From: Hydrangea macrophylla | Lineage: Eukaryota; Streptophyta; Magnoliopsida; Cornales; Hydrangeaceae | Reading direction: 5' to 3' | DNA length: 64,000 nucleotides | NCBI GenBank assembly: GCA_033977485.1 | Contig: CM066993.1 | Coordinates: forward strand, 70,162,864-70,226,863 | Part shown: positions 10,490 through 23,202 of the stretch, piece by piece | Position numbering within the stretch: the first letter of the stretch is position 1 | Layout: each line of letters starts with the position of its first letter | Position numbers and translations under genes: made by a program | The notes under the pieces: generated by a model | Databases searched by the model: none | Told to the model about the DNA's origin: nothing | What the model saw: only the letters and a program-made list of their open reading frames with translations

Positions 10490-11201
10490 AGTATATGCCG
10501 AGAGAGAGGGAGATCAATAGAGGAAGAGCTTTGAAAGCTTACTGTAGTAGAAATGTATTTGCAAAGTGTATGAGGTTGTGTTTTGCAAGTATGAAGTGTC
10601 TGTGTGTGTGTGTATTTGTGTTGTGCAAATGTGAGTACATATAAGCAAGCCAGCAATCAGTTGCAACTTGCAACTCAATAAGTGAACGAAAATCATTAGG
10701 AGAATATAACAGCTGCATGAGTGATGGCGTCAAATCAAAATAATACAGTTAGTTCGTTTAACTAGCTTGATTCGGTTAGATCAATTAGTTCAGTTACGTT
10801 GGTCCGGATAGTCTAGGAAAACACCCCAAATAAATTTTAGGGACCAAAATTATAAATGATGTGATTAACATTTTATTAATAGTTTTAATCCCAAATTATG
10901 AGGTAACTTAGGGGTGCAGTTTTAAGCATAATTTATACTAATTAAAATCACTAAAAGGGTCACAAAATTAATGTCATGTACTTATAATAAATCAACACAA
11001 GCATTTATCATTATGAAAATAAAGCTACCATTAAAAATAATGCATAATAGTAAAATAAAAAGGCATTGTATTTAAATGTAACAACATAGTTATTATTTAT
11101 TTATATAATACCACAACTACAAATAACATACAGTAAATAAATAAAAATTGACATTTATAATTTATTATTAGGGAAGCGAAAATACAGGTTGCTACATTTA
11201 A

Positions 11202-11335
11202 GGACATCACTTCAGTGCTGTTACTTTAGTGATGTTTGTGTTGTTCTCTCTCACAAAAGTGAGACCCAAAAATTATAAAATGTCCCACTTTTATGAGGTC
11301 GAGAGAACAGCAAAAACAGTACTGAAGTGTTGTCC
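11202..11335. mobile_element. 134-bp MITE
   Basis: GGACATCACTTCAGTGCTG at the left is matched in reverse complement by TACTGAAGTGTTGTCC at the right. A second inner pair (CTCTCTCACAAAAGTGAG and ATGAGGTCGAGAGAAC) extends the fold. It lies one base beyond the TTTAA duplication of solo LTR A. Confidence 0.65.
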
Positions 11336-11516
11336 ATATTTTAATTATATTAAAAGGTCTCCTTGAAAACATAATAAAGTTCAAGGTTTCTTTGAAAGAA
11401 GAAAAATATATATGTATATATGTATATATATATTATTCATGAATTTAATGAACCTGTAAGATTCATAATGATCCTGCACGTACACTCAGATTCATGGAAA
11501 TCATTTGAGTAAGAAA

Positions 11517-11690
11517 AATACTTGGGACACAATCAAAAGACACAACATCTATTTTGTGTCTATCTCTCTTTTAGTAGTCTTAGTGGGTACTGTAGGGTCC
11601 ACTAACACTGTAGGACCCGTCAAAAGAGAGATAGACACAAAATAAGAATTGTGTCCCAAAATTATATCTTTTAGTTATGTCCCAAGTATT
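11517..11690. mobile_element. 174-bp MITE, AATACTTGGGAC ends
   Basis: Perfect 12-bp ends AATACTTGGGAC and GTCCCAAGTATT enclose a second long inverted pair (TTTTGTGTCTATCTCTCTTTT and its complement). A diverged relative lies at 23884-24096 in laccase intron 1. Confidence 0.75.
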
Positions 11691-11699
11691 ACTCTTTAA

Positions 11700-12755
11700 C
11701 TAATAACGCAAAATCTGCAAAACATTAGAAGCCAAAGCAAGGGAGAGAGTGTCACATGTGGCACAGTCATTGATATGCTTTGCTTTTATATTTGTAATTA
11801 GATAAGAGTATAAATATATGCGTGCATGGAGTTATATAGGCACAAAGTATAGATCTCCGGCAACTGCCAACTCAGACATCACAGCACACTCTTTTTTTCA
11901 CTTGGTGCTGCCGAGAATCCTTTTAACCATATGCGCGTTAAAGTGAAGGCATCGGTACCTTTGAAGTGTGGGCCAGCCGGTTGAATATCAAGAGGAAGTT
12001 ATGTAGTAATTAACTTTCTCTGTCTAATTTGGTGCCTGATCTATGTGTCCTAACAAGAACATTTAACTCATAGAAATTGTTGACAACTAAGTAGATCTTT
12101 CATTAATTAGATCTCAAAATTAAAAAATAAAAAATGAAAAATCTTCCCAAAGGACCCACGTATATGTTATGGACCCAACACACCTCAGAGAAAAAGCACG
12201 AACTAGGAAGTCAGAGAAATTGATTAGTTGGAATTTGAATTAAGAAATTAATGTATGACTAAGCAAAATCTAGATAGTTAGAAAACATTAGGTTGAATTA
12301 AAAAAAAAAAAAAAAAAAACAAGTGTTAGATATAAACAATATATATGTAGCTTGATTAGTTTATGTTTGTGAAAACATTTGTACTCCTTTTTGGATTAAT
12401 TAACCTATTTTCCAAAGAAGAAAAAAAAATGTTGTGATAAGCACCGACAACTCTATGGCTTAAAACACATTTTGTCATGTTTGGGAATTTTCAGAACGAG
12501 TAGTTAAGGGGGGATGGCGGACAAATATTTGTTGCTCCAACAAAGTTCAAAAACTTGATCATTCTCAACTTTACTTAAGGGGAGAAATTATTTAGTGAGA
12601 TTGTCACATTTCTAAATCCCAAGCTAAGTCCCATGTAGCTATAGTTTTCAAATTAGAATCCGAAATAATTTGTCAATTGTACCACTTGTAGTGATATATG
12701 GTGTCACCTACTGCTACCACAACATGTAGTATAACTGTTAAAATATTAAAAATCA
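11700..12755. other. AT-rich stretch downstream of the laccase gene, no gene seen
   Basis: It contains poly-A at about 12300-12319 and scattered short open frames with no protein likeness. Confidence 0.5.
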
Positions 12756-12759
12756 TGTA

Positions 12760-13051
12760 CTCCCTCCGTCTCATAATAAGTGTCCACTTCCTTTTTGCAC
12801 AATGTTTAAGAAAGTTGTATTATATTAATTTATTTGGTTCATTAAAGAGTCTCTTTCCAATTTTACTCTTAGATGTGATGGGTGTTTGACTTTTTGTTTG
12901 TTTTGGGACCACAAATAAATGCTTCTTTGTCTTTATTATAAGGATAGTTTTGGAAAGTAAGTAAAGGATATATGTCAATTTAGGAAAGTGGACACTTATT
13001 GTGGGACATCCAAAAAAGGAAATGTGAATACTTATTATGGGACAGAGGGAG
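12760..13051. mobile_element. Stowaway MITE (Tc1/mariner), 292 bp
   Basis: The ends CTCCCTCCGTCTCATAATAA and its complement TTATTATGGGACAGAGGGAG are the standard Stowaway termini, and a TA dinucleotide flanks each side (12758-12759 and 13052-13053). The inner bases also pair (GTGTCCACTT with AAGTGGACAC). It has no coding capacity and was presumably moved by a mariner transposase elsewhere in the genome. Confidence 0.93.
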
Positions 13052-13655
13052 TATGAAATACAAAATTGAAAAGGATAGCACTTATGAGAAAAAAAAAAGA
13101 AAAGGATAGCACTAGTCAAAAACAAAAAGGCCCCATCCCTTATAAAAGTAAAGCCCATTAGTGTAGTTAGGCCCTACTTTAACCCACAGATCTTAAGTAA
13201 ACTAAGCTATTCAAATGTGGACCATTTCATGGAAATACAAATCTTAACAACCCAAAACATACATGAGTATCCCAAAAAAAAAAAAAAAAAAAAGCCCAAC
13301 CCAAAACGTGAGTTTATGACCAAACAGTGCAAATCAATTGGATTGGACTACCAACCGAATATGGCTTTGGCACTGAGACGCCTTCTAATTGAGATTTGGA
13401 TTAATCGTTGAAAAAACATTTATTACCACAATTCTTCTATACTTTAGCCCAATTGAAAAAAAAAAAAAAAAAAAAAATTTGCATTGCAAGGAAATTATGG
13501 CAAACACTTATTTGTTTTATTGTCAAGAAAACAATCCCAATCCAACTTTATGGGGTTACAATTTCAATCAATCAATTTAAAAAATCACACAAAATGCTAT
13601 TAAAAATTATCTAAATCACAATTTCAAAGTAACTTTATGGCATATGATTGTTGCT

Positions 13656-13786
13656 TCAGCATGGTGGCATATCAGGTGGTGGGGGTAAGATTTGTGCTTG
13701 TGGGTGGTTTCCATTCTTAACGATGAAGGCCATCTCCATTCCCCAACTTGCGTGACGCTCTATATGGCAATGCATGAACCACACTC
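13656..13786 (-). CDS. LAC: Laccase exon 6 (C-terminus)
   Basis: 131 bp carrying signature L4 ([17 protein letters not shown]) and the C-terminal DMPPC before TGA (13658-13656). It supplies the type 1 and type 3 copper ligands. Confidence 0.95.
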
Positions 13787-16700
13787 CTGTTACACATATA
13801 TAAATACCCATATGATCACTATTCTATATATATCTATCTCTTATAATCAGTCAGGCTATACGAAGATGGGTCGCACCCTCTCTATAATAAAGAGAGGGCC
13901 TCTGTTTTGACCGTTAGATCATATTTTCATTAAGGGCAGATTTGTCACTTTACAATTTTTAAGTACGATCTGACGGTCAAAACAGAAGTCCTCTCTATAT
14001 TAAAGAGAGGACACCCTCTCCATAGAATTTTCGCTCTTATAATATATCACACTTTTCTTTAAGCAGATCAAGTTATTTTAGAGCAGCTAAGTGTCCACCT
14101 GACCGGTAACCAAATTACTGACCCATTGAAATTAAACTAAATTTTTAGAGCTTTATTAAAAATCAAAATTTTCAAAAGCCATAAAAAGAGATTAATTGAA
14201 AGGAAAATTCTATGATGTGTACTAGTGGTTAAGGATGAATATACATCTTAGTTGTTTTAGTGAGTGCTAAAATGTTGTACCTATTTAGAAAATAGTGGCG
14301 TTTCGAAGCAATGTGATTCTTTCAAAATTAAAGTGGTTTAACAATTTAACACCAAGTTATAATATTTTGGCAATGTGATTTATTATTAATGACATTATAA
14401 ATTGTACGTTGTTCGAAAAAAAAAAAATTTGCACCAAAGTAGTGCTAAAATGTCATAGCTTGGGATGTGTGATACATCCTAAACTATTAATTAGGATATA
14501 TCATAGAAGTTCCCTAATTTACAAGCATCAAACTGAAGCTTTTTAAAAAATCCTACTTTAGAAAAAGTTCAACACATAGATACCAAATTAAACGGGCTAT
14601 TTGTTGTAACCAATATTAATTATTATTAGTAATAGAGATTAGGCAGTATAAAAAAAATAAAAATAAAAATAAAAAGTAATAGAGATTAGCCATGTACCTG
14701 GGTTGTTCGCCTTGAATCTTATGGCTGACCAGCCATTCTTAGGGACAGCAATGGTGTTTTGTAGGGGAGGGTCCACGAGATTGTACCTCAAAGGGTCTTT
14801 ATCTTTGTCAAAATTCCCAAATCCCCACCCAACCACATAAAAACTGTACCCATGCAAGTGCATGGGATGGTCTGTCCCGCTAACCAAGTTTGTCCCTTGA
14901 AAAACAATCTCCACTGTTGAATTATAGTCCAGTACTTTCACTTCTCTTCCTCTTTTCGTCATCGCTAACTCCAAAGGAATATTTTCCCCAGTAAAATTGA
15001 ATTTGGAAGGTGGAAAATTAGGAAACTTTGTTCCATAGACACCATTGATGTGATTATAGTAAGCTTCTAGTATGTCAGTGGTTGGGGACACGAAGCTTAT
15101 GTTGTTCACGCTTGCGGAGAGTCTGTTTCCATTCGGTCCCTCGCATGAATTGCCAACACACGGTAATGTATTAATAGAAACCGCGAAAATTAGTTTAGTT
15201 GTCACGTTTAATGGGACCTTAATTGAATGATTGCCACTTGCTAAACTTCTAAGGCTGCCCGTGAAGCTAGCCGATGCATTTGTGTCATTATGATTTGGAA
15301 GAATAGGTAAAGAAGGTGATACCGATGGAGTGTACTTTCCCTTGTAGCGTAAAATAGCGGTGGTAGTGGTGTTATCAATAGCAACCCTGTTGGCGTTTGA
15401 ATAAACCCTAGCGGCCATGTAATAGTGATCAACACGTTGGTTAGCTTCCAACAAGACATCTAGGGTTTGTCCTGGAGATATCGCGATATAGTCGCTTTTT
15501 AGTGGTTTAGTGTAGCTACCATCCGTTCCGACGATTGTGAGTTGATGTTTGGCAATGGAAAAGAAGAAAATGTCACTCATGGCGGTGTTAATTAACTGGA
15601 GTAAATAAGTCTTGCCATAATCCACCATTAGCTTGAATGTACCTAAAATATAAAAGATGGTTAGTCTCGCAAACGTTGTGTGTTTCTTTAGAGAAGTCAG
15701 AATCACAAGAGAAATGCGATGGTCCCAAATTCAGATCCGGAATGATGCAGTAGTGTCACATCATTTTGCCACCTTGTCATTTTTTAAATTAAATTTTGGG
15801 TGAGTTTTCTTGAGGTTTACCCTAACATTAGTTACTCCAAATATATATATATATATATATATCATTGATCTTCCTTATTTATGTATTTGTGTTTCCGTCC
15901 ATCCCACATTCATGCACCAAATTACTATAATAGCCAAATGTAAAATAAAAATTTGTAAATAAAAGTTCAAACGAATTTCAACACATGGTTGAAACTTGAA
16001 AGTAATGTTTGTCAAATGAGAACAAATCTTCTTTAATTTTTTATTTTATTTTTTTGTTTTTAATTTTTGTTTATTAGATTGTGAGATAGTTTGGGAGTGT
16101 TAAAGCGGTGGCAATATATGGCTGGTGGGGGTAGCACAATTTCAAAACTAATGAAATTTGCCGTTAGTATGTCAAACGTTTGTAGCTAAGGAGAGGTCAC
16201 ATTCTCAGCATATAGTTATTCTAAATTTGTTATTATTTGCTTTCAGATACTAGTAGTAGTACAAGACAGGCTAACTAAAAACGTCTTTAATTTAGCTATA
16301 CAATTTTAGACAACCGACCAAAATTTTATTTTATTTTATTTTTTTATTATTATTATTTTTTGGGGCACTTCAAAAGAGACTCCATCCCATAGACGGTCAA
16401 AAGGAAATAACCTCCCACAAACACTCTCAATGGGAGTTAAAACCTCCACCTCCCGCTTAGGGGAGAGGGATTGCCAGTAGACCACAAGGGTCTTGGCGAA
16501 GAAAAGAAGACAAACACAACATAAAGCTGTATTCAAGGGGCTGTTTGGATAGCTAAAGAACTGGTTTAATGGTTTATAAGTGAATCACTTCTACAATTTT
16601 AGTGTTTAGTGAATACTCATTTCTAACACAGGAGGAGTCGATGTCCAACCCAATATTCCTCTTGAAACTTATTTCTAGGCAAACTATCACCACCTTATAA

Positions 16701-19700
16701 AATCATATAAAAATGAGACTGAGATTAAACTAAATCTTTTTTGAACATTTTCAAAAAGCTGTAATGTACAGAAGATAGTTTCTAATTATGGTGAATTAGA
16801 TTAAAAACCTGTTTTTGAGCATGGATATAGATCACCAGGTTGCCCATTTATGGTCAATGCATCAGAGATATTTGGATCTCCTCCTCTTCTAAGGAAGTCA
16901 GCTTGAACCTCTGTTATATCTTGCTTCCACCACTCACCTGCATTTGAAAAATTATGTAGCCTCTAGAATCGAAATCAAAAGAGTAAAAAACATGAAAAAT
17001 AAATATCTGAAAAGGGGGTTTATTTGGTTTTCTGAAGAACCAACAATATTAAATTACTTCACAAATTAAGAACCAGTTATTGTGTATTTTCTAACAAGAC
17101 ATTCACTCCTATGTATCCAAATATCATATATACAAACACCGAACAATGCAGATCTTATCCTTGAGTTACCCAAATAGTCTCTAATGTTCTGCTATCGGAT
17201 AAGGTTTATTGAGTTGATCTGAAGGTTTTTTTTTTTTTTTTTGGCTCAGCAAACAAGATTTTATTAAATGGACAAAGTCCGACGAAATGACAAGAGGCAA
17301 GCCATATAAGTTGCCAAACCCAAAGCAAAAAACTCCCTAAAACCTATTAACCAAATAAGAACTCAAAAAAAAACCCGAACCGGCACCCCAACTTTTGCAG
17401 AACAAAACAAAAAATTCTAGACAGATTCTGCACACAATCACAAATTCTGAAGTTATTATCAATTGAAAATGAGTATATGCTTTTCTTTCCAAATCTATAT
17501 CCCAAATATGGTTTCCAACACATGTGACAGCAGGCGCACTTGATTTACATTAGAGGATGTTGAAGTGGTCTCATTGACACATGTGTTGTTGGGAACCACA
17601 CATTTAGTGTCTGTTTGGGAATATACAAAATAGGATATGGTTCAATCCAAGTCCACCTTTTATCTGATTCTTTTGAGAACCAAGTTTAAGGTGAGTTGGT
17701 TTGCATAGAACATACTTTAAGAAATTTATTAGACTGAGACTCGTATGCAAGAAATATAAATAGAACATGCTTTAAGAAATTTATTAGACTAAACATAAAC
17801 TCTTATACAAAAAAATAAAAATTCACCAAAATTAATTCTCACAAGAATCGAATAAAAAATTAAATTTAGACTGAATCAGACTCTATTTTAAACTTTTTCA
17901 AAATGGGCCTAATTAAGATACAAGATTGGGACGCAATTGGATTACTCATTGAAAATGGTTAAAACAATGTGATTGTCATGAAAATTGATCACATTTTATA
18001 ATATTGAAATGTAGAGAGAGAGAGAGAGTGTGTGTTATCATACCTAATATGATGGGCACTTGAGCATGAGGTGTAGGGAAAGGATATGTGGTACCAATTT
18101 TGGGATGGACAATGATGGCGCCATGTACGGTGGCGCGTGACCAATCACTGTGAGCGTGCCACCATAGAGTTCCTTCCTCTGTGGAAAATATGACTTTTTG
18201 ACTAAATTTTGAACCCGGTTGGATTGGGCACTGTGTTATATATTCAGGTCCATCTGACCATGGATACCTTGGCTGGGTCACCCCATGCCTACCAAAAAAA
18301 ATTTAACAATAATAATAAATTAATAAAGGTTCTATAAGGTCATGTTTGGCAAGTCAGATAAAAGTAAAAATTGTCGGATACGATAGAATATGACAGAATC
18401 GGATAAGATTAATAATTCTGTTAGATAAGCTTAAATCTTGTTCTACCATTTGTAGTTTGCCGGATAATATGTTCAGATAATATTATATGTTTTAAAATAT
18501 TTACCATAACAAATTTTACTTTTTGAAATATGATGCTATGCTTGAAATAATAATTTTATCATTTTTTTTTAATATTGAAATGTTTTTATTTTATAAATAT
18601 TGCTTTTATTATTATTTTTTAAATGTATGATGATATTTGATATTTATTTTTATAATATTATTCTAGTCATTTTTCTTATCCCATTGCTTCTTATACAGCC
18701 CTATCCCCCTTGATATAGTTAAAAATCTATATATATACATATATGGGAATGTTAATTTACTATCGGCGTCCTTTTAGCGACAAAAAAAAACCCGTTTTTA
18801 GCGACATTGCTAAGTGTTTTCACCTTTAGCTTCTGTCGCTAAAAGTGTTTTTTTGTCGCTAATCTTGTGTACACACGGCTAACCTATATATAACCACCGT
18901 ATTGTAGATTAACAACTCCACTCTATATATCCTATGTATTAAGGAGAAAAAATGCACTTGGGACATTTTCATCCGTCAGACTAGTGCGCAATGCGCATGC
19001 CAAACATTGAATTGGAAACTCTTATTCGATCCAGATATCGTATTCGGTCAAATTAACATGGCTTTACACTTATTGATGTTCATATTAGGCATGTTAATCG
19101 ACCATGTCTGATCTTGTTCGGATCCAAATCAGATCCATTTAATCAGATAAGGCACTGTAGGTAACTAACGTACAAGTGGCTTGATAACATGACCCAAAAC
19201 ATGCTGCAGAGAAGCCATTTTAAGTGAATGTGGATGTTTTTTTTGTGGATTTTTAATTAACTGCTTAACAGTTCTATGTTTAATTATATATATAGTTAAT
19301 GACAGTGAGTCTTTTGAGTGAAACCCTTACACCAGAATTCAGTGGTGGACCCAGGATTTTTGTGCTAGTAGTGGGGGTCAAGTTCCATGTGGGGGTTCGG
19401 AGGCAACGCTCCCGGGAAAAAAAATTTGGGTCATTTAAACATATTTTTTATTTTTAAGTGAGACAGAGAGTCGAACGAGTAGTTGTGACAAATTAAATTT
19501 AGATATTGTTTATCTCCTGAGCTGAATAAGGGGATATTACTCTTCCCTTTTACTATTAATAGGGACTTTTAATATCACACGATCACACTAGTAGATATTG
19601 TTATTAATTCTGCAATGTTATTCTTTCCAAATTTTTTAATCCCCAAATATGATTCCTAACACATCAACATTTCAACATAATGAAAGTCAAGTAGACATTA

Positions 19701-22700
19701 TGTGTTAAAAACCCCACATGTAAATTTACAAATTTGAGGGGACCACTATGTAAAATATTTTCAAATCTTCAAAATTCTATAATGCTGGATTCTACAATAA
19801 GTGAGACCTTACCCGCATGCAAGTTCATCTCACAGTAAATAAATAAAATTATACTTTCGTTAGATGCAAATTCTGCAAAGTACTTATGCAAAAACTTTCC
19901 GGCATGTAGGGATTCCATGCATGAATATTGCCCCTCACTCCCTCTCCAACAAAAAGAAATAAATAATTAAAAATTAAAAATAAAACTCTTACCAATGGAT
20001 TGTGATGTTTTCTTTTCCTCTGTTATAAACATCTACGATAATTGTATCTCCTTTATTTACATGTAGAGTTGGTCCAGGAAAAAGTCCATTGACTGTCAAG
20101 ATGTTCTTGGTACTGCATAGTCTTGTATAGGGAGCTTCTTTCACCTGCAAAATTGAAAAAGTTAACCCTATCCTTATAAGCTTTAAGCAAGTTCAGATCT
20201 ATACGGAAAATCGATTAATATAGTCTACAATAAATGAAGACTACATTTGTTCAATATCTTTTAGGTACTGGTTTTTTTTTTTTTTTTAGTTTCATTGGCA
20301 GGATCATCTCTAGGTAATACAATGCCTAAAATCACCATTCTTTTTTTCTTTTTTCTTTTTTCCTTTTTGGACCAGCAAAATTGCATAAAAACATCATCAT
20401 AATGTAGAATTCTCATGGATTTAGCCTTAATGAAACTCCAATATAAAACTCTCAAGAGAGCTTAGACATGGGTTCTAAGGACTTACTCAATACCTTAGGT
20501 GAACTTGAATACTTGAATTTGACAATCAAATTATGAAAAACAAGTCCATCTTTTCTCAACTTTGATGTTTAGAAATTAGAAAAACAAGATCTCTCAAATG
20601 AGATCAATATTGACTATGAATTCATGGGAGAAAAATAAAATAGAATTTAAACTAAAACGCAAAAACTTATAAGTATATATACATATATACATATATATAT
20701 TTTTGCATGAATTTAACAAAAAAAATTATTTCTTTCGAAAAACTGACATCATAAAGATCTCGAAAAAAATACAAACAAAAATTCAAAGTTCTTGGATTTT
20801 TTTTTTCCAGCTAATTAAGGTCATTCTCTACTTTTTTTTTGTACTAATAATTAGAGTCTTTCGGCAATTTTTTCCTTCTCATTTTTAATCATTTTTACCA
20901 TTTGAGAGTTAAGTATGCCGTGCCATCATTAGTTTTTTCTTTAACTTTTAAAATACCATAACTTCTAATTTTTAAACATGTTTTCATAAAATTCATATTT
21001 TTGGAATTGTGAAATCAAGATCTTAATTTAAAACAAGAACTACATTTGATACGAAATTCTGAAAAGAAAAAAAAATGAAAATTAACAGTTGGTTGTTTAG
21101 TGTAAACAAATAATTTTATGTTTATAAAAAGATTAATTTTTGCTCAAATCCCAACTTTAGATGGCCGTAACTTTATTATTTTTTAGCCTTTTTCGGTGAT
21201 TGTTTTTCTTGATTTCCTGTTTACAAATAGATATATAATTTTATCAGTTTGAATTAAAGGACCATAACTTTATCATTTTTTGGCCTTTTTGGGTAAATTT
21301 TTTTATTTCATGTATTTTTTCGAGATCTACATACCTATGGATGTCAATTTTACAAAAGAAGTATTTTTTATTAGATCCATGCAAAAATACATTTTCATGT
21401 CTTTGTTTAAATTTATTTTATTGTTTTCCATGATTTCATAGTGAGTATAGATCTCGTTTGATAGATATCGTTCGTCTGATTTGAAAACATAAAAGTTTAG
21501 AATAAATGGATGTGTACATCAAAAGTTATAACAATTTGAAATTTTTTAGGCATAAAAGGGTTGTATTTGATCAAATTAAACATGTGCAAATTATCTAATG
21601 GATTAAACAATATACGCGTGGGTTTTTATGCAGGGTGTGTTTGGGTTGAAGTACCTTTGGTTGAAGCGCCCACCCCCCTTCCTTTAGGGATAATTAGGGT
21701 TTAGTCCATTAGGAAAAAATTTTAGTCAAAAGCCCATTACATATAGAACCGGGCAAACAATTTTAACGAATATGTGAAATTTAACTAAACTTTGTGGAAT
21801 TTCATAAGATTTTCTTTTGCAATTTTACAAAGTCGTCGGAATTTTTTTTTCCCAGGTTTATATTGAGAAACTTTTCACTAAAAAAATTTCCATTGTGTCC
21901 TTTAACTAATAACTTTTTCTAACGGGGGACTTAACACTAATTAACAACTCTTTTTTATCGAAAGTTACTAATTAGGTTTTCGTAGTCAAATTTACAAATA
22001 CTGTAGAAAGGAAATAGGGACGCAGCTAAGAAGAGAGAGTTTTACCAAAGAGAAGTGGGAGATAGTGTTGTGGGAAAAAAGAGAAAGATTGTTTTCAGGT
22101 GACTTATGCAGAGATTAAAATGAAGGGTTCTTTGGTATAAGTCCAAATTTAAGAACTTGTACGGTTGAAGGTTCTTGTCCAAAACAGTTCTATATATTAA
22201 AAGGTTCCTTTTGTACTTTTTAGGACTAAAATACCCCTCAAATTAAAATGGATATCAAGAATCACATTCCTTAAATATATCATAATAAAATTCAAAATCC
22301 AAAAATGAATATTTGTCCTAGGTTTTATGCCAAAATTTTGGGCTAGCTTGTTCCTCAATCTTCTTCGTCTTTTTTTTTTTTTTATGCAAATTCGTAACCC
22401 TCTATACGTATTTTACATTCATTCTAGAGAGAGGGGAAAATGCGTTGAATATGTCGATGAAATAATGGGTTGAAAATGTTGATTTTTCTTGAAAACTGTT
22501 TGAAACATTTCACAAAGTGTTAAAATTGTTAATTTTTCTAGAAAACTGTTTGAGAAATTTCAGAAAGTGTTAAAAATGTTGATTTTTGCATAAAACTGTT
22601 TGAGAAATTTTGCAAATTAGTGTTGAAACTATTGATTTTTCATAATACTGTTTTAGAAATTTCTCAAGGTGTTCAAACTATTGGAAGAAAAATATTTAAC

Positions 22701-23134
22701 AAATTTCATATAGTGTTCAAAATTTTCTTTTATTTAGAAAGTTGTTTGAGAAATATCACATAACACATTTTGAGAATTTCTTAAACAAAGTTTTGAGAGA
22801 ATTAGAAAACTATTAACTTACAAACCATACAAAACAAACTAGCAGTGACAATGATGGTCACGGAGTCATGGCCAATGATGGTGACTTGAGGAGGCGACAA
22901 TGGTAGTTGATCATTAAAGCAAAGCATAAAAACCAAACTAGCGGAAACAATGGTGGTCGCAATTAGGTATGATGTTCGAAGGTGACTTGAGGCGGTGCCA
23001 ATGGTGGTAGAGCATTACAAACTCTCTCTATATATACACATATATGTATGTGTATCATATAAATATATATATATATATAAATAAAAGAGTAAAAGTGGTC
23101 ACATGTATCAGGAATGAGGAAAGTGAATGTGATC

Positions 23135-23202
<68 letters not shown>

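Larger units (their letters stand above)
5659..11196 (-). mobile_element. Solo LTR A (chromovirus type), interrupted by a CACTA element
   Basis: In the minus orientation this LTR begins TGTAGCAACC (at 11196) and ends GGGGCGTGACA (at 5659), with the TG...CA ends of an LTR. It is flanked by a perfect 5-bp duplication, TTTAA, at 5654-5658 and 11197-11201. No gag, pol or second LTR accompanies it, so it is a solo LTR left by recombination between two LTRs. Removing the CACTA insertion at 8101-10489 leaves about 3.15 kb. It is the same family and orientation as the solo LTR at 36801-44571. Assignment to the Tekay/Del type rests on the shared end sequence and is inference. Confidence 0.85.
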
